Program-made: the position numbers and the translations under genes
From: Deltaproteobacteria bacterium
Lineage (GTDB): Bacteria > Bdellovibrionota_C > UBA2361 > OMII01
Direction of reading: 5' to 3'
Length of the DNA: 39,305 nucleotides
NCBI GenBank assembly: GCA_947467385.1
Contig: CANIHJ010000008.1
Coordinates: forward strand, 1-39,305
Shown: positions 28,259 to 35,236 of the stretch, piece after piece
How the letters are laid out: the number at the start of each line of letters is the position of its first letter
How positions within the stretch are numbered: the first letter of the stretch is position 1
The notes under the pieces: model-generated
What the model was told of the DNA's origin: nothing
The model's database searches: none
Seen by the model: only the letters and a program-made list of their open reading frames with translations

Positions 28259-30093
28259 CGGGCCCCCCATGCCGAAGCGCGGATGGCTCGTCGTGCGATG
28301 TCGATCGCCAGAAGCAGCCAGGCGATGAGCGCAAACCACGGGGCGCATGCGAACGGCGCCCGAGCGCGCGCTTGTGGCTCAACCGATGCGAGAGAAACGG
28401 AGAGCGACTCGGTGTCTGAAAGGTTGGATTCTTCATCCGAGAAGATGTTAAAGGCTCGAATTTGCGGCGCAGGCCCTCCTTGTGGCGAAAAAGCGATGAT
28501 GCCCGGGGTCGAGATGTCGAAGGTTGAGTCGCCTTGCTGCTCAGGAGGTGGAGCACTGGGGGCGAGGTAGCGCACGTTGGTGGCCCCCTCTGGTAGCGTC
28601 GCTGGTCCAACGGCGCCGCTGGCAGTCGACGGCACTTGAGCGATCCACTTGAGCGCATTGAGCGTAAAGATGCTCACGGTCGGCGACAAGAGCCCGTCGA
28701 AGGGGAAGATCTCAAAGCCGGTGACGACAAGCCTCCCGGACCGGTCCTCACCGGCACACACGAGATCTCCCGCTGAGGATGACAAGATCTGCTGCGAGAG
28801 CTCGGGACATCGAAGGGGCCTCACCCGGCTGATCGAGAGCAGGGTTGGGTTTAGGTACTGAAGAAGAGGGTGCGAGCTGCTCCAGCGCGTGACGCTCGCC
28901 GTGCCGGAAGCCTCGATTCCCACCGAGCCTGATAACCCGAGGGGGCCTGTTGGGGGCATGACGACGAGCGAGGATGCCGTGAGCTCAGGCGGAGGAGCTG
29001 TGCGATGAAAGATCACCGCTGCGCCGGCGCTTAGGGAGGGCAACGCCTCAGGAGAGATGCGCTCGAAGGAATATCCCTGGATGCGTGGTAATCCAAGCTC
29101 GTCAGGAGTGAGCGGGCTCACAACTCGAATCGTGGAGCCAGCAGAATCCGAGGTGACCCACGCCTCGTTATCGACGAGCAAGGACTCTTCGCCTGCAGAC
29201 AGGCCCTGCACCGACACGCTGCAATAGCTCCACGGCTCGCGAATGGGCCCAAGCTGGACCGTAGTCGGTGAGGCCGGAGAGAGCTGGATAGTCTTGCCGG
29301 AATGCTCCCGAACAGGGACACCGCTCGAGTCGAAGCAGTCGGCTGTGAGGCGCGCAGTGGCAGGAGCTGGCCCCACCACTCCGATGTCGACGGAGAGCGC
29401 TCCCGCGGGGAGGGAGGACACGGACCGAATCCAAGCGTTTCGGGTCGCTCCGGTGTCTGTGGGGATAGACGTGACCTTGAGCTTTGCGAGACTCATGAGC
29501 CCTTCCGGAGCGGCCTTGTCGGTGTACACCCAGACGGAGTCATATGATCCATCGTTGAGGAGGGAGTAGATGGCGCTGTCGAGGCGATCTGGCGAGAGTG
29601 TCGGCTTAAGGCCTCGGATCGCAAGCGCCGCCGCTGGGCCGGAGATGCCGCTCTCCGATGCGCGCTGAAGTGATGCCGCGGCGGTAAATACAGTGAACCG
29701 AGAGCGTGCAAAGCGCTGGACAGCATCAGCGCTGGCTATTCGGGCAGCCGACTCAAAGCGCGTACCGCCAGAGGGCTCCTTGGCCAGCATGCTGAGCGAG
29801 GAGTCGAGTACAATCGCGATTTTCTCGCCTGCCTGCATTGCGGAAATCCCTGCGGCGGCTAGCGATAGCAGCGCGACGATGGCGAGCTCAAGCCAGAATT
29901 GGGGCGGAGGAGAGAACCGTTTTCGCGCGGTCATCAACTCAGGCAGCCGCCGCACGAGGAGAAAGGTTGAAATGACCACCTCGTTCGCGGTGCCCCGGTA
30001 CCGGTAGGCCCACACGAGGATAGCGGCTCCCAGAGGGGCGCCAAGAAGGAGCCACGGTGCGAGAGCGCTGAAGGCGAAGCCAAAAATCGTCAT
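28255..30093 (-). CDS. BatA-like membrane protein with N-terminal BatA domain and VWA domain
   Basis: A 612-residue protein. The N-terminus has two helices with the BatA pattern (LAPWLLLGAPLGAAILVW, RRLPELMTARKR, then FWLELAIVALLSLAAAG). The VWA domain has the MIDAS-like DSSLSML at about 96-102 and YDSVWVYTDKA. A long extracytoplasmic middle follows, and a last helix FALIAWLLLAIDIARRA. It overlaps its neighbours on both sides by 4 bp (ATGA), so the three genes are translationally coupled. BatA proteins of Bacteroides were linked to aerotolerance; here the role is inferred only from the conserved gene set. Confidence 0.85.
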   Translation of the reverse strand: MTIFGFAFSALAPWLLLGAPLGAAILVWAYRYRGTANEVVISTFLLVRRLPELMTARKRFSPPPQFWLELAIVALLSLAAAGISAMQAGEKIAIVLDSSLSMLAKEPSGGTRFESAARIASADAVQRFARSRFTVFTAAASLQRASESGISGPAAALAIRGLKPTLSPDRLDSAIYSLLNDGSYDSVWVYTDKAAPEGLMSLAKLKVTSIPTDTGATRNAWIRSVSSLPAGALSVDIGVVGPAPATARLTADCFDSSGVPVREHSGKTIQLSPASPTTVQLGPIREPWSYCSVSVQGLSAGEESLLVDNEAWVTSDSAGSTIRVVSPLTPDELGLPRIQGYSFERISPEALPSLSAGAAVIFHRTAPPPELTASSLVVMPPTGPLGLSGSVGIEASGTASVTRWSSSHPLLQYLNPTLLSISRVRPLRCPELSQQILSSSAGDLVCAGEDRSGRLVVTGFEIFPFDGLLSPTVSIFTLNALKWIAQVPSTASGAVGPATLPEGATNVRYLAPSAPPPEQQGDSTFDISTPGIIAFSPQGGPAPQIRAFNIFSDEESNLSDTESLSVSLASVEPQARARAPFACAPWFALIAWLLLAIDIARRAIRASAWGAR

Positions 30094-30986
30094 ACGAACA
30101 GCCCCATCTGGGTGAGGGCGCTGATGCCGGCATCGGCCGGGGCCCCGTCGGCAACGACAGAGGTGAACTGGACGCGGTGCGCGCGGCAGTGTTCCCGGAT
30201 CTTTTCGGTGTGCTCGTTGAGAAGCTCGGCGTATGTGGCCCGGGACTCTGTGTCGAGCGAGAGGCCGCGCACCTCGCCGGTTTCGCTGTCAGCAATCGTA
30301 ATCCCGCTTGAACGAAGATCGCCGCCGAGAGACTGGTCTGTTTTACCGAGCACCTGCACGGCGTGGACTTCCATGTTGCGGGCGCGAAATGCCCCGAGAA
30401 CGGAGATGACCTGTTCGAGCGGATAGAGGAAGTCAGACAGGATAAGGCAGATGCCCGGGAAGGTGACGCGCGTTGCGGCGCGCCGAGCCTCCTCAGGCAG
30501 GTTTAATGACTGCGCCTCGGGCGTAACGAGCATCGTCGTGGCCTCGGAAAGGAATGAGGTGAGGGGCCCAAAAGCCTTGCCGCTCCAGAAACGGGGGCTG
30601 TGCGGGCCGCCAAGAACAGAGATGGTGACAGGGTCCTTGTTGGCGAGCCCGATGAACGATGCGAACGCCGAGATGTGGGAGGCGAGGTCCCATTTCTCTC
30701 GAAGCGAAGGATGCGTCATCGACCGAGAGCCGTCGATAACTATGTAGAGTGCGACGTTCTCCTCCTCAAGGTAGCGCTTGACGAGCAGCTTGTCGCTGCG
30801 GGCGAAGAGGTTCCAGTCGATGTAGCGCGGATTGTCGCCAAGCTCGTAGTTTCGAAACTCTGCGAACTCCATGCCGTGCCCGCGTCGCTGAGAGCGGTGC
30901 GAGCCCTGTCGGATGCCGTAGAAGGAGCGCCTCGTCCGGAGCGCGAATGCGCTTAAGAGACGGAGGGTTTCAGGCGAGAGCTGCAT
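30090..30986 (-). CDS. DUF58 domain protein
   Basis: A 298-residue protein with the hallmark block GMEFAEFRNYELGDNPRYID followed by WNLFARSDKLLVKRYLEEEN. A degenerate VWA-type segment (YIVIDGSRSM, then ICLILSDFLYPLEQVISVL) follows. DUF58 proteins are the partners of MoxR ATPases and occur next to them in most genomes. It follows moxR by 9 bp and overlaps the BatA-like gene by 4 bp. Confidence 0.93.
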   Translation of the reverse strand: MQLSPETLRLLSAFALRTRRSFYGIRQGSHRSQRRGHGMEFAEFRNYELGDNPRYIDWNLFARSDKLLVKRYLEEENVALYIVIDGSRSMTHPSLREKWDLASHISAFASFIGLANKDPVTISVLGGPHSPRFWSGKAFGPLTSFLSEATTMLVTPEAQSLNLPEEARRAATRVTFPGICLILSDFLYPLEQVISVLGAFRARNMEVHAVQVLGKTDQSLGGDLRSSGITIADSETGEVRGLSLDTESRATYAELLNEHTEKIREHCRAHRVQFTSVVADGAPADAGISALTQMGLFV

Positions 30987-30995
30987 AGGCAGGGA

Positions 30996-32009
30996 CTACT
31001 TTGCGTTTCGAACCTCCTCGATGAGGTCATCGGTGGTTACGCCGTCGGCCTCAGCTTGGAAGTTTAAGATTAGCCGGTGGCGAAGCGTCTGCTTAATGGC
31101 GCCCCTGATGTCCTCAAACGAGAGGTTGATGCGGCGGTCAAGGAGAGCGCTTACCTTAGCGGCGAGGACGAGTGACTGCGCCCCGCGCGGGCCTGGGCCA
31201 AAGCGTGCATACTTCTTGACCTTCGGCGTTGCGAACTCTGATGAGGGTGTGAGCGCCGAGATGAGCCGAACGATGACCTCGTGCATCGGGTCGGACACAA
31301 CGACGTGCCGGACGATACGCTGCATCGACGCGATGTATGCGCCCGCCTCGTCGGGTGGGAACACCGGACGCAGCTCGCTCGATGAAGTGCCGGTAGTTCG
31401 CGTGAGGATCTCCTTGAGCTCTTTGGCCGAGGGTGCCGGGACCACGAGCTTCATGAGAAATCGATCGAGCTGCGCTTCGGGCAAGGGATACGTGCCCTCG
31501 TTCTCTATGGGGTTCTGCGTGGCGAGGACAAAAAACGGCTGCGGGAGCGGATAGGTCTGGTCGAGTACTGTCACCTGGCGCTCCTCCATCGCCTCAAGAA
31601 GGGAGCTTTGAGTTTTTGGCGTGGCGCGGTTGATCTCGTCAGCGAGCACGATGTTGGCGAAGATGGGGCCCTGCCGGAACACAAACCGCCGCTGTCCGCT
31701 GGCGTCATCAGTAAGGACCTGGGTGCCCGTTACATCGGAGGGCATGAGGTCTGGAGTAAACTGCACGCGCTTAAACGAGAGGCCGAGCGTCTGGGCGATA
31801 GATTTCACTAGGAGCGTTTTCCCCAAGCCAGGAACACCCTCAAGGAGTACGTGCCCCCGAGCACAAACGGATGAAACTACTCCGCGTACTATGTCGTGCA
31901 TGCCGACGATTGACTTAGCGACCTCTTGTTCTATCTTGGCAAACGACGATTGGAAGTCACTCATCGCTCTATCGAGGGCGGCAGCGTCTCGGATATCAAG
32001 GTCGGTCAT
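30996..32009 (-). CDS. moxR: MoxR-family AAA+ ATPase
   Basis: Chaperone-like AAA+ ATPase that probably remodels or activates metal-binding or envelope proteins together with DUF58 and VWA partners. The 337-residue protein has Walker A GVPGLGKTLLVKS, Walker B NIVLADEINRA, sensor 1 ATQNPIENEG, and the Arg finger region LPEAQLDRFLMKL. It stands at the head of the moxR-DUF58-BatA-VWA block. The gene upstream on the same strand should be the DUF4175-like gene but is now 3.1 kb away because of an insertion. Confidence 0.95.
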   Translation of the reverse strand: MTDLDIRDAAALDRAMSDFQSSFAKIEQEVAKSIVGMHDIVRGVVSSVCARGHVLLEGVPGLGKTLLVKSIAQTLGLSFKRVQFTPDLMPSDVTGTQVLTDDASGQRRFVFRQGPIFANIVLADEINRATPKTQSSLLEAMEERQVTVLDQTYPLPQPFFVLATQNPIENEGTYPLPEAQLDRFLMKLVVPAPSAKELKEILTRTTGTSSSELRPVFPPDEAGAYIASMQRIVRHVVVSDPMHEVIVRLISALTPSSEFATPKVKKYARFGPGPRGAQSLVLAAKVSALLDRRINLSFEDIRGAIKQTLRHRLILNFQAEADGVTTDDLIEEVRNAK

Positions 32010-32528
32010 AGGGAGCTCTGGGAGTTGTAGTACCAGATCAATCTACTTTGCCGGCTGCGGTGTCGCAACGGTCGGTTGATCGGCCGTGCGCCGCGGTTGA
32101 TATCGCTTAAGGATGAGAGCCAGCCATTTTAATCAGGCCCCTCGTAGACGAAATCAAGGCTCGAGCATCAAGCATCCCGTGGCGGCATCGGACCTGCCTC
32201 GAGCGGTCAACGAAGAGAGCGTAATTACTTTAGAAGATCGCGGTACTCGAGGGGTCTCGGCTGCTCACCGCGCTGCACGGAGCTTTGCGATCGTTAAGAC
32301 TTGAGGAGTTGGGGGGTCACTTTTGCTAATTCGGGGTTGCTATTCCGGTACAGGTACACGTCACCCCCCTGGTGCGGGTTATCTCCCTAAAAACCCTTTG
32401 GTGCGGTGCTACAACCCCACAACACTTCTCCCCCCTCCTAGAGTGAAAGCTCTCTTAAGAGCGCAGCAACGGAGTCGCCATGCACCATCTACACCAGAGA
32501 TGAACGCAGTACCTATGTTTAATGTCTC
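32010..32528. other. Gene-free region upstream of moxR containing a degenerate repeat copy
   Basis: No supportable gene in 519 bp. Bases 32161-32298 are a decayed copy of the 3' end of the DUF4175-like gene (see the repeat features). Bases 32010-32160 are probably the original spacer before moxR and should hold any moxR promoter. Bases 32299-32528 belong to the inserted DNA and follow the ligase-like gene. A weak hairpin GCTCT/AGAGC (32449-32462) with TTTCACTCT after it on the minus strand could be a terminator for that gene. Confidence 0.5.
32161..32298 (-). repeat. Degenerate direct repeat, copy A (remnant of the DUF4175-like gene 3' end)
   Basis: Aligns base for base with 35091-35236 with 8 substitutions and one 8-base deletion over 138 positions. 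The match covers about 74 bases of coding 3' end and 64 bases beyond the stop; homology stops at both ends abruptly. On the minus strand it still reads LTIAK, then the deletion shifts the frame into a stop. After that the old frame resumes as PLEYRDLLK and TAA (32225-32227). It is therefore a dead copy of a gene end, lying 152 bp before moxR. Confidence 0.92.
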
Positions 32529-33758
32529 TTAGCCCAAGCGCTCATCCACAATTCGTGGCGTCTTCCCCGCGAGGGTGGTGGGGATTGCGCCCCGCTTGAC
32601 TACTTCGATGACCAGGGCGCCTCCGTCTTCAAGCGCACGAAGCGCTGGCTCCCTCCCCAGCAGCGCAGCGCGCACCGTCTCAGCCGACGCCCCTTCCCCC
32701 TCAAATAGGATCTTAACTTGGTCCCCTTTGTTAAGACACTGAACGCGCATCTGGAACCGTTCACCGATCCCCGGCACATCACGGACAGCAGCCACCACTT
32801 GGTCAGCACTCAAAGAAACATCGCCAATGACTACCTCAAGTTCCTCAACCCGCCCCTCTAGTTCAATTACGGGGAGCGCAAGGCCGCAGCCGCATGGAGA
32901 ATCAACGCGACGCACCCGGTCTCCCACGTGGTAGCGGATGAGCGGCTGTATACGCCGGTGTAGGTGTGTGACGAGGATCTCTCCCTCGTTGGCGGGCATG
33001 CCACTTACCGGGTCGACGATCTCAATAAAAACATCTCGCGCGAGAACATGATACCGCTGCGTCCGACGGAGCGCCTCACACTGCACCCCAAGCGTGCCGC
33101 ACTCTACGTTCCCATACACGAGTGCGATCTCAGCCCCAAGCGCCTTCTCCATAAAGGCCCGCGTCTCAGGAGAGAGCGTCTCGCCGCCGCACAGAACGGA
33201 GGGAATCGGAGGCAGCCCGCCCTCTATCAGTCGCACCAGCGTTGAGGGCGCACTGATAATAGCTGTGGGGCGCAAGCAGGTGAGGAGCTTCACCTGCTCA
33301 TCAACATCAAGAGGCAGCGTCGTCCCAAGGGGAAGGAGCGTTGCACCGAGCTTCTCAATAGCCTCATGCGCCCCAATCCAAGCGGCCAAGAGACCGCCGG
33401 GGGGAAAGATGTTTGCTATGCGGTCATCCGCCGTGAATCCAGCGAGCCGCATCGCCATCGCAAGCCCCTCCGAAACGCGATGCTGGTCGGCGAACTCACG
33501 ATGAACAATCTTCCGCGCCCCGCTCGTGGCTGATGTGCTGACGACTAGCGAGCCGCGGGTGGGTCCGGTGAGGAGATCTCCGGTGCCGTCTGCGTTGACG
33601 TGCCGTCGGAGGTCATCGCCGGTTAAGATCGGAAGCGAGTAAAAGTCGTCCCAGCTCCGCACAGGACGAAGGGTGCGGGCATAAAAAGGGCTGTGTTCGG
33701 CAGCATACGCGCATAGGGCAGCGATGCTACCGAACACATCTTCGTTTAGAGTTGGCAC
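32529..33758 (-). CDS. Adenylate-forming enzyme, phenylacetate-CoA ligase (PaaK)-like
   Basis: ANL-superfamily enzymes activate a carboxylate with ATP and usually load it on CoA or a carrier. The 409-residue protein starts with a PaaK-like segment (AYAAEHSPFYARTLRPV). The ATP loop is TSATSGARK (75-83; family consensus has TSGTTGxPK, so the second half is altered). YGNVE is at 215-219 and YHVGDRV at 276. A Cys-rich SPCGCG follows, as in PaaK and F390-synthetase-like proteins. GKTPRIVDERLG closes it. The GTG start lies one base after the upstream stop, with no separate ribosome binding site, so it is coupled to the secreted repeat protein. Both lie inside the repeat-bounded insert. Substrate unknown. 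Confidence 0.85.
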   Translation of the reverse strand: MPTLNEDVFGSIAALCAYAAEHSPFYARTLRPVRSWDDFYSLPILTGDDLRRHVNADGTGDLLTGPTRGSLVVSTSATSGARKIVHREFADQHRVSEGLAMAMRLAGFTADDRIANIFPPGGLLAAWIGAHEAIEKLGATLLPLGTTLPLDVDEQVKLLTCLRPTAIISAPSTLVRLIEGGLPPIPSVLCGGETLSPETRAFMEKALGAEIALVYGNVECGTLGVQCEALRRTQRYHVLARDVFIEIVDPVSGMPANEGEILVTHLHRRIQPLIRYHVGDRVRRVDSPCGCGLALPVIELEGRVEELEVVIGDVSLSADQVVAAVRDVPGIGERFQMRVQCLNKGDQVKILFEGEGASAETVRAALLGREPALRALEDGGALVIEVVKRGAIPTTLAGKTPRIVDERLG

Positions 33759-33759
33759 T

Positions 33760-34296
33760 TTAGCGAGTTATCGATCCTCGCTTCACGCCAATGCTGCGCA
33801 GAACGTCCTTGTTCTCGCGCACTAAGGCGTAGCACTGATCCTCAACGTTATCCTTCCCAGAGAGGTCGGGCTTAGCTGGAACCGGTAGCCCAAGGTGCTG
33901 GGCGATGCTGCGCAGAATGAGGTTGTTGTAGGCGTGCAAGAAGCGGTTGTTCTCAAAGGGAGTTCCGCTTGGCAGATCTGGCCGAGCAGGAAGAGGTGCC
34001 CCAAGCTTGAGCGCAAGGTTCGTGTAGTCAAGTTGGCTGAGTAGCGCGCGCACACTGTTGTCGCTAATCACGTTGTACTTTGGCAGCTCAGGCTGAACAT
34101 GCGTCAATCCCTCCTTCGCCATGATCTTCTCTTGCAGGACCTGCTCCTGTTTCAGCAGCTTATTCACCTCGCGCAGCTCCTTTGCATCAGAGACCGACAC
34201 CGCAATGGCAGGCATGAGAATTTCTTTCTCTTCAGCCTGGCACATCGCACTCCAAGACAGCATCAACGTGGATACAACAAGGACGACTTTTTTCAT
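33760..34296 (-). CDS. Secreted protein with tandem LG-x-P-x-PAKPDL repeats, unknown function
   Basis: A 178-residue protein with a signal peptide (MKKVVLVVSTLMLSWSAMCQ, cut near QAEE), a charged helical stretch at ~37-62, then two repeats of about 35 residues. Repeat 1 (77-111) ends LGAPLPARPDLPSG and repeat 2 (113-147) ends LGLPVPAKPDLSG. Both are preceded by a helical segment, and a third, shorter helix (ALVRENKDVLRSIG) closes the protein. I do not recognise the family. GAGGAG lies ten bases before the ATG. It is the first gene of a two-gene operon with the PaaK-like ligase, driven by the promoter at 34395-34423. Confidence 0.8.
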   Translation of the reverse strand: MKKVVLVVSTLMLSWSAMCQAEEKEILMPAIAVSVSDAKELREVNKLLKQEQVLQEKIMAKEGLTHVQPELPKYNVISDNSVRALLSQLDYTNLALKLGAPLPARPDLPSGTPFENNRFLHAYNNLILRSIAQHLGLPVPAKPDLSGKDNVEDQCYALVRENKDVLRSIGVKRGSITR

Positions 34297-35154
34297 GGTA
34301 ATTATTCTCCTCGACCGATTGCAAATGTAGGGACTCGGTGATTCGCCTTGCCCGAGCCTTTGAGGGCGAGGTGTATCCCCCCCCTTTTCAATGGCTTGTA
34401 GTGTAGGGGGTGAGGGGTGTCAAGACAGTGGCTTTCCCCAATGATTGTAAGGGCAGCTTCCGTCTGGGGAGGGGTGATGCATAGGGGGGGTGCTTCGGGA
34501 GCGCTAAGCGCCGTTCCGTCGGAGAGATCTAAAAGTAGAACATCTGGGGGGCATCTAAGGAATCTACTTGTGTCGGAGATACACGAATCCTAATGAGCGC
34601 ACAGCCATGAAGCGCGTCAGGCTAGAATAGAAATACGGGCCGGCGAGTATTTTCTCACTAGTAGTGACGGGGACTTGAGAAGCGAAGTCCAGAAGACTCA
34701 AGTGGAACGCCTCAAGCCTCAGCATGAGAGCTAAATCGATAAACCCCATGCAAAAGTGATAAGTCGCGAGATGCGCAGCAGTAGAATGGTGCCGTAGAAT
34801 ACGGGTAGCGCGTTACTCACAAGCAGATGTTCCATTGTGGACCTCTGCGTCCTCTGTGGCCCCCATTTTTGATGTACCTCCGGCACTGAGTTGCCAGCCG
34901 ACCACTCGGCGGTGAACGGCGAGCTGAATTCCCTTTGCCTTTTCCCTTTTTCCCTTCCCTTGTAGCCCGGCTACGGGGGAGAAACATTCACGCCCCATCG
35001 CACGGCAGGCTTGTGAGAGATTCCCATGAGACGTGGGCCAGCGGGGACAACTCCCACCCATGCCTTTTGAGCTTCTAGTTCTCCTCAAGCTCGAGCATCA
35101 GACATCCCGTGGCGGCATCGGACCTGCCTCGACCAGTCAACGAAGAGAGCGCAA
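34297..35154. other. Decayed non-coding stretch within and beside the insert
   Basis: 858 bp without a convincing gene. It holds the promoter above, G-rich tracts (34440-34500), two short minus-strand frames that look like membrane-protein debris in different frames (34731-34835 and 34564-34749), and a purine-rich block (34924-34960). It also carries a copy of the motif CCACAGAGGACGCAGAGG (minus strand, within 34837-34859). From memory, degenerate CCACAGAGG-type repeats next to purine runs recur in many environmental genomes around small accessory genes. The last 64 bases (35091-35154) belong to repeat copy B. Confidence 0.5.
34395..34423 (-). promoter_or_regulatory. Near-consensus sigma-70 promoter of the inserted operon
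   Basis: On the minus strand a perfect TTGACA (34418-34423) and TACAAG (34395-34400) are exactly 17 bases apart. Transcription would start near 34388, about 90 bases before the ATG of the secreted repeat protein. This is the best sigma-70 match I found in the window. Confidence 0.65.
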
Positions 35155-35236
35155 TTACTTTAGTAGATCGCGGTACTCGAGGGGTATCGGCTGCTCACCC
35201 CGCTGCACGGAGCTCTTGGGCTTTGCGATCGTTAAG
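35091..35236 (-). repeat. Direct repeat, copy B (intact 3' end of the DUF4175-like gene and flank)
   Basis: The intact counterpart of copy A: it includes the last 25 or so codons of the DUF4175-like gene (through PLEYRDLLK and TAA at 35155-35157) and 64 bases downstream. Same orientation as copy A, with start points 2930 bp apart. About 94% identity outside the 8-base gap (TCTTGGGC-type segment present only here). Confidence 0.92.

Noticed and set aside
34564-34835. Two short minus-strand frames with hydrophobic peptides
   Set aside because: Adjoining but in different frames with stops between; at best pseudogene debris, so recorded only inside the region description.
34813-35088. 91-codon minus-strand frame in the insert flank
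   Set aside because: It reads through the CCACAGAGG-type repeat and the purine run; it looks like translated repeat DNA rather than a gene.
32299-35090. Insertion sequence with transposase
   Set aside because: No transposase or integrase frame and no short terminal inverted repeats; the flanking repeats are long, direct and gene-derived, unlike IS target duplications.
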